A stretch of 64,000 nucleotides of DNA from Chionis minor (lineage: Eukaryota; Chordata; Aves; Charadriiformes; Chionididae), in assembly GCA_013398295.1 (NCBI GenBank), contig VZSF01000742.1:186001-250000 (forward strand), read 5' to 3'. The notes under the pieces are model-generated. The model was not told the origin of the DNA and searched no databases. It saw only the letters and a list, made by a program, of their open reading frames with translations. Positions 23,321 to 34,990 of this stretch are shown here, one piece after another. Both the position numbers and the translations under genes were made by a program. Within the stretch, counting starts at the first letter, position 1; each line of letters starts with the position of its first letter.

Positions 23321-23363
23321 TAAGTGCCTTATTCCCACTGACTTCAGTGGGAATCAGGTACCT
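23321..23363. repeat. Imperfect palindrome, relic of an ancient amniote repeat
   Basis: ATTCCCACTGA (23331-23341) and TCAGTGGGAAT (23344-23354) are perfect complements around a CT centre. The pairing continues outward with a few mismatches to about 22 bases per arm (TAAGTGCCTT against AGGTACCTA). The CCACTGACTTCAGTGG centre and AGGTACCTA flank resemble the CCCATTGACTTCAATGGG / TTAGGCACCTAA words of an old repeat in amniote genomes. Confidence 0.65.
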
Positions 23364-24228
23364 ACAAGAGGACAGGACTCTCCCTTCCTGCTGTTGTGGG
23401 ATATGGAAAAAAGGTGGAAGGGATTTGGCAATGATGGCTTCAAAGTAATTTCCTGTGCCCTATATCCCTAAAACTACTGAGGGGCTTCCTGAGGCTCTGC
23501 TCTGTGATAGAACAGAACTGTGGCTGCTCTGCCTTTCCAGGCAGAGATCATGAGAAACAGAGCACAGCTGTAGTGTACAGCAAGCCATCCTCACTCCCCA
23601 GCATTCAGACTGGCAAAAACCCTCCAAAGTACTTGTCAGAAAGTATCTGAGACCGGAAGGTCAAAGCCATTCAGTGCAGGTGACAACCAGGCTGCAGCAT
23701 AACACAGGCTTATCTCTGGATGTACAACCAGGCACAGCCCCAGGCTCCGAAGTCTGATTTTTGGATCTAAATGAACCGTCCCATTTGGCCTCTGATTTCA
23801 TATCCCTGTCTGGGTGTCATTTTGTGATTATTTTCCTGTGCAAGCCTTTCTCCTTTCAGCCGCAAGTCCCTCACTATGCCAGGCCCTTGTACTGGCTGTG
23901 TCTGGGACAGTTAAAGCCACTCATGACTGTTAGTCTCCTGTCATCTGACCCTCCCTCTGGGGTGTCATAACAGCCAACAAACAGATCGTGTGCTCTGCTT
24001 TACCACCTGCTTAAAATTCACAGGGGGTGTACCTAGTGACAATGAAAGGTCTTGTCTTCAAATACATTAAAAACTTTAAAAGTAACGATTGCTGCTAAAT
24101 CTCGCAGTTTTCTGAATTATTTAATTCCAGTTGAGTGAAAGGATTTAAACAGGCTGTGCTTTGGGAAGGTGTCCATTAAGCTTTTAAAGAATTAGAAATC
24201 ACTGCAAAGCAGTGGGTTGTCACAGGGG
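23364..24228. other. Unique sequence, no gene recognised
   Basis: Nothing identifiable; frames of at most 69 codons. Confidence 0.5.
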
Positions 24229-24244
24229 CACACACACACACACA
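24229..24244. repeat. Short (CA)n microsatellite
   Basis: About eight CA units, followed by an impure CACATGCACAACACAAGCAC tail. Confidence 0.9.
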
Positions 24245-26379
24245 TGCACAACACAAGCACATGCTCAACCCAGCCTACACTACCGAGGGAAAGGAAAATT
24301 TTAAAAAGCTTTGAAAGTTTGTTCTTGGAGCTGGTATAGCAGATCAAAAAAAGGAAAGCAAAAAACCAGAAGGCTTGTGGAAGAGTTTAAAGTACATTTT
24401 AAAACCTACCTCTGATTCCTGCAAGACGTCCAGCCCACATCACCATCCACAGCTCAGCTACTCTCGCATGAGCTGGAAACCAAGTATTCTGAAGCCACGA
24501 TAAAGCGGGAGGCTACAAGGATTATTTACCTTAACTAGCCTTTCTAATTTCCATAATTTCTGCTGCTTAGGGGACTGACCCCTGACTCCTTTCCTTTATC
24601 AGGATTCAGAGTTATTATCTCTGCAATTAAAGCAGTTACAGAAAGACATTTGAAATGCAGGTTCTTTTGAATTATTACTAATAGAAATATTGAGGAGCTC
24701 TGTTAGCTTTGATCTCTTATCACATTGTGCACAGAGCTCACTCCTGTCTCTCTTCCCTCCCTCTCCCTCTCCAAGCATGGCTGCTCCCAGCGTCTCTGTG
24801 TGTAATCAGACGTGTCACACCTCCACAGAGGTAAATTGGGTTTATTTAAAAAGGAAAATTAAATTAAAACTGTTTAGGAATTAATTGTGACTGCCTTGGC
24901 TTAATCTATCATATTATCCTATTGTTGGCACATCAGGGCAAAGTATCAGCTAACCCAGTTTTGGAGTGAGAGGGGGAGGGAGAACATTCACATGCACCTG
25001 AAGAGGCAGCAGTAACTTCTTGGAGAGACATTATTTATTCTTATGAAGTTATTATTCTTTTGAAATAATAAAGTGTGTTGCAACAGCTGATCCTTTTGAC
25101 AGCAGAATCTGTCATTTTATTTATGGAAAGAAGCACCACGTTGCGTCTATGTCAGCAAAAAACTTTGTATATTGCCTGCCTGACAAACTTGTGTGTACTT
25201 TTCTGAAGTGGTCAACATAACTAAGCAGGGAATTAATCATCTCCACTAAAAGTAAAACCCTTCAAGGCACAGGTAATAATAAGTAGGCAAAAGAGAAATA
25301 ACATTCCATCAAAAGTGCTGTGAAGGGAAAAAAAATATTTTTGACAACACAGCTGCAGCAAAAGTGAAATTATTTTATCCTCAGAATGGCATCTTCTATG
25401 CCATGGCCAGGGTCTTTGTGACACACTTTTTAGTGACAGATGAAAAAGTATCACTTCATGGGGAAATGTAACAGCTCAAAGGAAACTCAATTTCACAACT
25501 GCATATCAAAATATTTGGTGAAGTAATGAGAAAATGAAGTCAATAAAATGTCCCCAGTGGGGAAATCCTTAAAAATTAACATCAGCACCACTGCTTTAAT
25601 TTGGACTTCACCTATTTAATGTATCACAGTTTGGAAAACCAGAATCCTCACAGGAAAGGAGCATAGTCCCTTGGGTTAAATACATTTGCCAGAGTTTAAT
25701 CCCTTATTTGACCTAATTTGTGTGGCCTTGACCAAGTCATCTTTCCATGAATCAACTTCCACACCTGAAAAGCAGATTTGATGTGCTTGCAGTGACACCA
25801 CAAGCATGAATTCGCTGCTGTGTCCCTGGCATGCTGAAGATATTAGAGCTAGATAAATGCGGAGCTCTGCCTGAAACACTACTGGTAAGGGCTAGTCTGG
25901 TAAGGGCAACACAACCCACTTTCTCGACCTCTTGTATCCATAAGCGTCTCAATCAGAACAGGGATTTTAGGGTGGTGGCAACAGCTCAGTACTGAAAGTG
26001 ACTTTCTACAGAGCAGTGATTTAGAAGGACTGTCTCAATTACAGCTGAAGCAGAATCCCCATCACTTCCAGGTGTCTGAAGTACCAGAGTGTTCTGTGTA
26101 CTGGTGGTGAGTGGCAGAATATAAGCACAGAACTTTTCTGTAATTAGTGAGGGTATAATAGAATAAAGCAGCCTTTATTGAAGACAGACAATAGGCGGAC
26201 GCTCTTGTTCTAGGGAGAGGGTAAGTCTCTCTTGTTTTCACATAGGAAAATGACACTTTAGCTGAAGTCTTTAGTCTGGGAACAATAGTCTACAGCAATA
26301 AGAAATAATAAGGAAACGATTCTATGGAGTGCCTTCAAAATTCTCTGTGGCCTAAGTGAAATTGTAATATAAAGCTTGG
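24245..26379. other. Unique, AT-rich in part; no gene recognised
   Basis: 24820-25090 has dense TTTAAA, AATTAAATTAAA and TTAATTG words and looks like possible conserved non-coding DNA. 25882-25907 repeats CTGGTAAGGGC twice at 15-base spacing. Frames of at most 73 codons. Confidence 0.5.
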
Positions 26380-26398
26380 GAGAGAGAGAGAGAGAGAG
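26380..26398. repeat. (GA)n microsatellite
   Basis: A run of about nine GA units leading into GGAAGGG. Confidence 0.9.
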
Positions 26399-28741
26399 GA
26401 AGGGACTACACAATTTAGTACAATTTAGAACAAACATCAGAGGTCAGGTTTTAGATATCTCACCCATGGATTCACAATGACTGATAATCTATTTCTCGCT
26501 GATAGATCAGTGTGGAGGTTCCCATGCAGCCCACCCTTGGAAAATTAATTCTGTGTGTGTACATCTATGGGATTAGAAGTTCTGGAGTCGTTGTAAAAGG
26601 ATGATTAGAAATTTGTAGGTGTACAACAACATTTTGTAAGAGTTTGGTCTTAGGGTTTATCTGTCTTATTGCTGACAGTATATCCTGAATATGTATTTTG
26701 CTGACGGGCACTTAGCTACCTGTCATTAGTAAACCAGCAAAATACTTCAATCCTGATCTGTTTTAACAATGTGAACTGTGCAATTCTTCCCTGCTACAGC
26801 AGATGTCTTGTGACTGGGGCATTTATTATACACAAAAAATATAATCTGTGCAAACCACTAAGTCAGGATCAGTCCTTGCAACTGAAGACTTATTTTCTTT
26901 AAAGATAACCAGTCAATTAGATATGAAAAAACTGAACCACAAAAATAATGGAATGAACCTCTTACTAAAGCCTGGATCTACATTGATGTATTTATCCAAA
27001 TTTAAAAGAATATTACAAACTTTGCTTTGAATCTGACTGGGCTAAACTTGAATATGACTGTGACAAATTAACTTTGGATACAGTCCCAGAAAAGAGTCAA
27101 AATTGAATTAGGATCTCATACCTGATTAAAATGGATTTAATGTCACCCTTGGAAAGTAGAGAAAAAGACCTGGTCTCTGTGGTTAGCTGAAATAGATGAA
27201 GATACTTATCCATATGTGTGCCTCAATAGCTTCAAACAAAACTTCTTGATATTATCAAAACAATAACAGAGTTAGTGAGTGTGTTCCCCTTTAATATACC
27301 AACTGTATTTTGTTCTTGGTTCTCTGTCACATCAGGTGTGTGTAATGTTGATCTTGACCAAGGGGAATAAGTAGCAAGAATGGATGAAATTAGAAAGGGC
27401 TAATGACATAACTAATTTTGAGATTAGTTCAGATCAGCTGAAGGGACTAGATCAGCATTTTTTGACCAGAGGCAATCAGGATATCTGCTAGAAGAAGGTA
27501 ATTAGACATCCTAGAATCATGAGTTGCCCAGCTGGAAGCTAATGAGTTATGGAGTCCAAATGAAGGAGAAACAGAGCCTAATTAGGCTAAATAGGAATTC
27601 CTGCAGGAACAGGGAAATGTCAAGGAGCAGAGAGAAAAACCTCTTCCAGTGCTTTTTAACCAAAATTAAAAAAAAAAAAAAATTGTCTTTGTTAGCATAA
27701 TTATTTCTATTTTTATTGAAAAATTTGAAACCACTTTCTCTCTCTCTCTTCCCTTCATCTTCTGTTATCCAGGTCAGTGCTCAATTCTTTTTTAATGTAA
27801 AAGGTCCATTAGTGGTTTTCCAGTTGGGCAACACAATGTCTTATCATGTAGGTTTGCTGTGCAGGGCATGGAAGCAGAAGGGGAGTATCGCTGGCAGTAT
27901 CAGCAAGGTATGAACACACAAATCTGAACTTTATCACCTCTGAATGGATCCCATACTAAACCATGAAAGATGTCTTATTTGGGACTATAGTTCTGCCTCC
28001 GCATTTTACAGTCTCTCAGCCTCTTTCCACACCCACTCCCTCACTATTTACTACATAAATCTAAACAGCAAGGAAGTTTAATTTGAATCTACATGGCTTA
28101 AAAAGGATGTCTCTGAACCCAAGCGAATCTTCAAGATGTGTATCGAGTTTTGAATCTGGATGTGGGTCCAAAATTACCTCCAGTCCATGTATATATTTAA
28201 ATAAGGAAGCCTAAAGCAGAGGCTGCATTCTTTGGGAATCTACCCATCTGTTTTATACCCACAGTTCCTTAACAGAAAGCATAAATCCAGGCACAGCAAT
28301 TACCTGAACGCTGACTGCATAGGAAAAAAGAGCAAAGCTGAGGACACTCACACAGTACTGCCAGTGATGCCCGCGGCTGTGTTGTGGTGTTGTATCAGGC
28401 TGAAAGAGGGTTGAGAGACAATGGCAAGAGAGTAACAGCTGTATCAACAGGTAACACTTGTATTCAAGTATGCTGAGATTTTCAAAATGGTTGTTTAAAG
28501 TGAAATAGATAAATAAGTGGCCTTCACTCCCATCTTCAGTAACAGGTGGTTCCCTTATATGTGATATATTTATTTAGTTATGGTGACTGGAATGTAAAAG
28601 CCAAACTTTGGTCACTGACTTTTGAAACTCCTCGACTTTCCCTGTAAAAAATTGTAGTAGAGAAAATGAGGGCTATCTGGTATTCTGCTTATTACTGCCA
28701 GCCTCACCAAGACACATGCATAACCAGAGGATCAAGGAACA
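26399..28741. other. Unique sequence, no gene recognised
   Basis: Contains an A-rich run near 27667-27681 and a short stretch near 27511-27565 that faintly recalls a CR1 3' end (see rejected items). No credible coding frame. Confidence 0.5.
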
Positions 28742-28850
28742 ACCTAGGTCAGAAGGTACGCTTGAATGTTGCCTGATCCAAGACTCTGTTCAAAGAAGGG
28801 CTAGTGTCCAAGGTAGAGCAGGGCTTGATCAAACAGAAGCCATAAAGGGT
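28742..28850 (-). mobile_element. Probable CR1 3'-region fragment
   Basis: On the plus strand CTAGGTCAGAAGG, TTCAAAGAAGGGCTAGTGTC and GCAGGGCTTGATCAA follow in the order and approximate spacing of the reverse complement of CR1 3' sequence (in order: ...TCATCTGGTCCAAC..., GCTCAAAGCAGGGCTA, CTCAGGGCTTGTCCA). The octamer tail is not visible. The match is short and from memory. The 132-codon plus frame that covers it (28716-29114) is therefore doubtful as a gene. Confidence 0.4.
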
Positions 28851-29692
28851 TGCCTTCTGTTTCCCTTCCCCACAGACATACACGCATTTCATTCATGCAC
28901 AGTGCAGTGCTGTGGCCACTGCCCTGATTTGCAATCCCATGACACCACAGGCCAACATAAACCAGGCTGTGGTGATACCTTAATTCCCAGCCAAGCCACA
29001 GACACTGGTCACTTGGTCCAACACAGCGTTTTCTCACATGCTGGCATTGAAGGTGCTCTAGAAGTCGGTACAGAAAGTTTGGGGGATCATTTTAGGAGTC
29101 CCTATCTGGGCTGACTCATATTCCATTTAATGTTGCCCATACCTGACCTGCTGAATCTGATGGCAAAAGCAGGTTTGCACAAAGAAATAAACCAGATATA
29201 AACACCGAGCTGAAAAGAAAGTAGATCTTTCTTTTGCCGTATTCATTCCCATTGCTAAGTAGGATAGAGCTTGACGTTTTTAGCAAAACTCAGTGAACAG
29301 CATAGACAAATGGCAAAATGACAAAGCCTGCATATGAGAGAAGACAAATCACAATCCTTTCTCAGGTTTGACCCTGCTAAAAACACAGACATAAGACAGC
29401 TCTCAATGTGAGAAAATGCCACGGTGTGTATTCAACTCCAGATGAGTCTTTAGATGTTGTTGATGACAAAGAAAAAAACAAAGCAAACAAACAAAAAAAT
29501 TTAAAAAAGCTGCTGAGAAAGTATTGTGAAACCCACAATGGTAGCTTTTGGGGCAAGATGGAGGAAAGTTTAATAGGGAGGAAAGAGAAAACTGAGATTA
29601 TAATTCCCTAACATGTAAAACCCATAGTGGTATCCTATTCCATCCTCCACAAGGTTACAGCTTAATTAGATAAGATGGACCAAAAGTCTTTT
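28851..29692. other. Unique sequence, no gene recognised
   Basis: Only A-rich low-complexity words (near 29470-29510) stand out. Confidence 0.5.
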
Positions 29693-29747
29693 GCCTGGCC
29701 TGCCCTGTCAGTATTTTCTCCCTCTGAGAGAAAATATTTGGCCAGGC
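29693..29747. repeat. 55-bp two-stage inverted repeat (hairpin)
   Basis: The outer arms GCCTGGCC (29693-29700) and GGCCAGGC (29740-29747) are perfect complements. The inner arms GTATTTTCTC (29711-29720) and GAGAAAATAT (29728-29737) pair around a 7-base loop with one G-T pairing. An asymmetric bulge of about eight bases separates the two stems on the left side. A transcript could fold into a bulged stem-loop about the length of a small pre-microRNA, but no known microRNA is recognised. Confidence 0.6.
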
Positions 29748-32345
29748 TAGTTTCATGGCTACCTTTGGACAGCCATTTTGAAATTTCTGGCTTCAGTTGC
29801 ACAGGTTCACAGGTGGAGGAGGAGTGATTTTATCTCTTGGACCCATCAAATAAAGGAAAAAAGCAGTTGTCACTATTTACCAGTGGGAAATGGAAACAAA
29901 AAGACAGTCAATAATTTTTATGTGGTCTTTGTCAGAATTGAGTACTCAGCCTATCCTGCTGAATTAGCAACACAATGACTTCATTTCAGGGTCAATCATG
30001 TTAGCTATTTACTTGATAGGATAGTGTCAAGGCAGTGGACACTTGGACCGCTAGACAGGACCTCCTGTTTGTGCTTGCAGAGAAGACCTGCAATAAATAT
30101 AACACCTATATAAGAGATCTTCTGTTAGAAAGAGTGATATGAATCTCTGGATGGATCCAGGAAAGCGAAGTTGTCTGCTCTATTTTGCCCGCTCTGTGAA
30201 TGGACAAACTCAACAGGCTGTTCTTCCTTATGGGGAGGCTAGTGGTAACACCTTGAAAGATAAATGTAATTTCTTTCCTGAGGTGGAGCAGGGTAGGCAG
30301 GAAGACCAAGGCTCATAGCAATCTTCTTTTTGTTTTGTGGGATTTTTTCTTCTTCCTATTCCCTTGTATCATCCCCCTTTTCTAATGTCCCTCTTTTCCC
30401 ACGGCTGTACATCCTTCTTTGTCTCCCTTTCAGCTCATGCACCAAATTCAAACTTTGGACCGGCCCCACTGCATCTCCAAAGCTCATGTGCTGAAGCCAA
30501 GGCCTGTTTGCCTCAGCCTGCCAAATCTGCTTGCTCTTTTGCCTTCACATGTCTGTGAGCTGTCATCAGTGCTTCTTGGATGCCCCAGCCTGCTGTGTGT
30601 ATAAACCTGTCAATCACACTGACATGGCTCAGTCGTAATGCCTGTTGGGGTTTCCAAACAGCAAGCAAGCCAGCTACCAGCAGCAGTGAGAAGAAAAGTC
30701 AGCCTGGCAGTGGGATGTTGGAAACCACACGTGGGAAGGAAAAGCGTCAAAGCAGAGCTCAGGGCTGGATGACACTGTAGTCTGAACTGCAAAACTGTTC
30801 CTACGCTCATCCAGCAGGTGCCAGCTGTCTCCTGTGGGGAGCAATAACACTTCCATGCCTTCTTGGGCTTATAAACTTACATTTGCCCCATCACCAGTCT
30901 GCTCAGTGACTATTTGAACACTTCTCCCTAGCAATCACTGCCTTATACTACAGAGAGGTTCTTAGATGTTATTTGCCAGATGGGAACATCATGCAAATTG
31001 GGCTTCACCATTCTTGGATGACCCAGCATTGAGACTGACTTAGTAAACATCAGTGGTGCAGAGAAATGCCATTCATATTCCATCCTTCAACCTGCTTAAT
31101 TTAAATGCAAAGATGCACTTCCTTTGCCAAAAGCTTGCTGATAGGCCAAATTCAGACCTGGATGTTTTGGGGGAGGCTTAGCTTACTTCTACTGCTGTCA
31201 TATTTGCTGTACGTAGATGACTTTCCCTGTATCTCATCATCATCAGATTCAAGCATGCCCACAGCCATATATTAATTTATCTTCACCAACTCCTTTATGC
31301 TCCTTCATTCTTTATGAATATGCCATAAAGGAAAACAAAAAAGAAAAAGAGTGGTGATGCTGTAGAAAGACAGAGATAAAAAGGGAATGAAGGGAAGCAA
31401 TTACACAAGTTGTGAAATACTGGAGCTTGTTTTCTAAATGACAAGTTGATCTGGACCTATTATTGGCAGGCTGAAAGGTAACAGCAAGGGAAACATCACC
31501 TACTAAATTTGACATAGGGTTCTGGCAACTGAATGTCAGTGCACAGTCAAAACAGTGAAAGAAAGCAAACATGCAGGGAAATCCCTTGGTTCATATTAAA
31601 AGTGAAAAAAAGAGGTGTAACTGCACACATTTCATATGGCACTCTGTCTCCCTCTCATGGTGTGCCTTTCATACTATTTCTAATCAGAGAAATTCGCAGG
31701 CTGGCTGATGTGAGGGATCCATTGCTTCTAGTGTGGTGTCCGTGGAAGGATCAGAAGGACCTGGAAATAGTATATCACCAGCTCAGCAGCTTAGACTAAA
31801 AGACCTAAATGGTACCCCAGGTTGTGCTAAATCCAGCAGCATCTTAAATGCGTATAGGAGCTGCTGCTGGGGGTGCTCTGAGCAGGATCAGGAGCTATTT
31901 GAATTGCACACAGCAGGTGTTTTCTTTTCCCTTGAAAGCTGCTGGAGTCATCTTCCTTCTATCCAGCTACAATCACATCTTCAGCTCTTCTAACCCATCA
32001 GGATAAGGAATGAATGTGATTTTGCACAGCTTTTGTACCTTTTTCAATTAAAGATTGCAAACGCAGTTGGTTTTCCTTCTTTCCTTTCCCTTTCTCTACT
32101 CTTCTTTTTTCCCCTTTTTTGTTTCTCAGGCAAAGTCAACTCTTTCATCTTCAGCATCCCAACAAGGATCTGAAGTAAAACCATAGTCAGTGAGCTAAAG
32201 CTGTACAGTACACAGGATGTGTAGGACAGAACCTGACTTCTTCATGTACACATTCTATTAGAAGGCTTATATCAAAGTGCTAAATGCAGCCTCATAGGTA
32301 AGATAGTGAATTTGCTAAGCTGAAGAGGTAAGGTTTCTTTCTTCC
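29748..32345. other. Unique sequence, no gene recognised
   Basis: Open frames up to 88 codons, none recognised. Pyrimidine-rich at 30320-30425 and 32070-32130. Confidence 0.5.
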
Positions 32346-32365
32346 TTTTTTTTTTTTTTTTTTTT
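32346..32365. repeat. Poly(T)20 tract
   Basis: Twenty T preceded by TTTCTTTCTTCC and followed by AATAAGTATAC. No parent retroposon recognised. Confidence 0.85.
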
Positions 32366-34854
32366 AATAAGTATACAGACTTCCCACCAGAGTTACTATA
32401 CACTTTCCCTTTTGTGGTGCTTCTTACAGAAATTCACGGACAACCTATACATATTTTTAAAAAGGCCCAAAAAATCTTTGAATCTTTATGTTCCACATGT
32501 GTTAACAGGGATAAAGATATTAAGGCAAGTCACTTATGGATTTTGAACATTTTTTTCCATTCTCTGTTGAAAAGATGAGCCTAATGTATGCAAAGAGCAG
32601 CAGCATTTTACCACTCAAGTCATATGAATACTTGACTGTAAGGGGTTTCTCTTTGCCTAAGCAGGAAAAGCAATCAGTGGGGGTAAAACCTACATGGACT
32701 TGAGACTCCTGAGCAGAGCCATGCAGTGCTTTTACTCACAAGATTCTCTTCCCACCTATCCCTGGAGGATTGTCCCTGAAGACGCCTGTCTGGGTGTAGG
32801 TCTAGGGACAACCAGTCATGTGCTGAACACAGGGAGACCGCAGTGTCTGATGTGTCAGCTCTAGATTTATCCCAGAATTGCACTGAACACAAAGTGACAC
32901 AGAAGGCTTTATTTGCTGAAATTGCCAATACCTTAAAAAATCTTAGTACTGCTCATGATCTACTGGCTGCATTCAAAGCCATAGACTGTTCCCAGCTGTG
33001 CTGGCCAGTAGTTGAGAGGTGTGGAAATAAGCACCTCAGCAGTCTCTGCTGTATCACACAGAGTTTCCCTTCCTCTCTTTTAACTCCTGTAGCTACCTCT
33101 GTCATTTCCATCTCCTCCTCCTCAAGCCCTGGAAGAGGGTACAAAGACTTTGAAAACATGTCTTGTTAGGTGGCAAAAATCAAGACTCAAAACATAAAAT
33201 GCATCAGAGAGGCTGCAAAGTATTTTTGAGAAACAACTCTCAGACCCGGATTTTATTGCTGTTTGATGACAGTGACAGCTAATGCTGATGCCACAGGAGC
33301 TGGTTGTTAACTGCTCAACAAGTAGTGAGGCTATTGCCATGGGACAAACAACTAACACCTCCATGGCTTTCAGGGAGCAAGCAAGCTTGCTAAGGTACCA
33401 GACAAGCCAGGAGCTGATGGCACTGGCTCCACATCATGTGAAACCTGTACAGTCCTTGATCAAGTTTGAAAGAAGTACTGTTAGGTTTGTCATGTTAATT
33501 TTTTTAGCTACAGATATTTACCTTTGATCCTCTCTGGGTTTTATACCAGCTGATCTGGTTCAGCTTTGTAAATTCATCTTAATCCCAATTGCCAGAACCA
33601 CTTTTGTTATGATTGAATCAGGCCTCTGATTTAACGTACTATTCCCTATCTGATATTAAGTTGCTTATGCCATGCCAGTCTTGTGTCTCTCCTGTGTGTA
33701 CCACTGTTTCTGAAGCTCCACAAGTTCAAGTCCCAGACATAACTGTACCCCAGAGACCTCTATCAATAAATACCTGCACCTTTGCTATTCTAATCCACTG
33801 TCTCTGCCAAGCAAACTTGCTGATTGCATAGAAACATTTTGTGGTTTGCTGTAGTGCAGTGCAAACAATTTTTGATACTGTAACTGAAAGAAGGAAGGAC
33901 ACTGCTTTACTAAGAATGATAACTTGAAACTAACAAAGAAAATATTCTTGACAAAACATACTCTTAGTTCTGCTCTCCACCCAGATAAAACATTCAGTAA
34001 CTATAATTTTATTTAAAACTGAAACTGAAAATGAGGAAATAAAATAAATTTTCTTCCACTTGATCTCAAAGAAGTCTTCAAGATTAAAAAAAAAAAAACA
34101 GCAAACTTTTTTTGGGAAAATGCTGAAGTGAAACGTTTCAGCTTTACCCACCCTCCCCCTTACATATTTCTTTTATTCATTTTGGCTAAAGCAGTCTGCA
34201 AATACAACCTGAGTTTGCAAACAGCTTGAGTAATTTTCAAACTGCATTTTTAGTTAGCAGATAATTATCTATTTGAGAAATGTCTATGGGTCAAACTTTG
34301 TGAGGAGATGCTAAAGAGGAGACACCAAATTTATCTTTATTTCTGACAAAAACCTTTCCTTAGGATTCTTGGCTGCTGCGTTCAAGAACGCTTCTCTGGA
34401 ACTTCTTTGCTATTCTGCCTTTTCTGGCTACTTCTGGATGAAAGGAAAAGGGAAGGATAAGTCTTATTGGTGAATTGCATGCTCTTGTTGTGCTTCTTAG
34501 AGCACATTCCCTTTTGTGATGAATGCCAGACTCTGTTCTTAGGGTTCCTTGCTGCTTCTGTTTTCACAGCCTGCCAGTTTCTTTATTTTGTGTCAGCATT
34601 AAAAAATAAAAAAGTGTTTGGTGCCCTTTTTTAAAGGATAAAAAGGAAACAAACCCTGAGGTATCATGGAAAAATGGTGGCGATAAGACAAAAATACTTG
34701 GTTTAAATGTTACTTGAATTTCGTGGCTGTCTTGTTTAACTTCTGACTTTAGCTACAGAGTCACATATTTGGAAAGACTCGAAGATTGCTTATGAATTTA
34801 GGTCTTTGGTTAAAAAAAAAAATAAAAATAATCAGAATCTACAGAAGGAGGTAG
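32366..34854. other. Unique sequence, no gene recognised
   Basis: Frames up to 108 codons (32843-33169 +) are unrecognised. AT-rich around 33990-34110, with an A12 run near 34087. Confidence 0.5.
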
Positions 34855-34990
34855 GATTGGGGAGCGGGATGCAAAGAAACGGCCTCTGTCCATGGTGCTG
34901 GCGGGGAAAGCGGCAGCCGCGGCCGGGAATTCATTCCTGGAAGGCGAGAGAGAAGGAATTGCCTGCCATCCGCGTGTGAACTAGCCTATG
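34855..34990. promoter_or_regulatory. Small CpG-rich spot (candidate promoter or first exon)
   Basis: About ten CpG fall within roughly 120 bases (for example AGCGGCAGCCGCGGCCGGG near 34910-34925), in a neighbourhood that is otherwise CpG-poor. In vertebrates, local CpG retention usually marks a hypomethylated promoter, a GC-rich exon or a young element. No TATA box is seen. The segment is shorter than a standard CpG island, and no downstream exon is recognised, so the promoter reading is inference. Confidence 0.35.
34892..34984 (+). CDS. Possible short Ala-rich frame in the CpG-rich spot (unrecognised)
   Basis: An ATG in a moderate start context (TCCATGG) opens a 30-codon frame beginning MVLAGKAAAAAG and ending ...HPRVN before TAG. 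Ala-rich, GC-rich N-termini of this sort are common in first coding exons of vertebrate genes. A GT at CCGC|GTGTGA near 34973 could act as a weak splice donor, so the frame might continue elsewhere. It could equally be a short upstream-type frame or chance. No family is recognised and no function is proposed. Confidence 0.15.
   Translation: MVLAGKAAAAAGNSFLEGEREGIACHPRVN

Noticed and set aside
27511..27570. CTAGAATCATGAGTTGCCCAG resembling a CR1 3' tail
   Set aside because: Only one octamer-like word and no continued match to CR1 sequence beyond about 50 bases.
28716..29114. 132-codon plus-strand frame
   Set aside because: It overlaps a probable antisense CR1 fragment, and the rest matches nothing.
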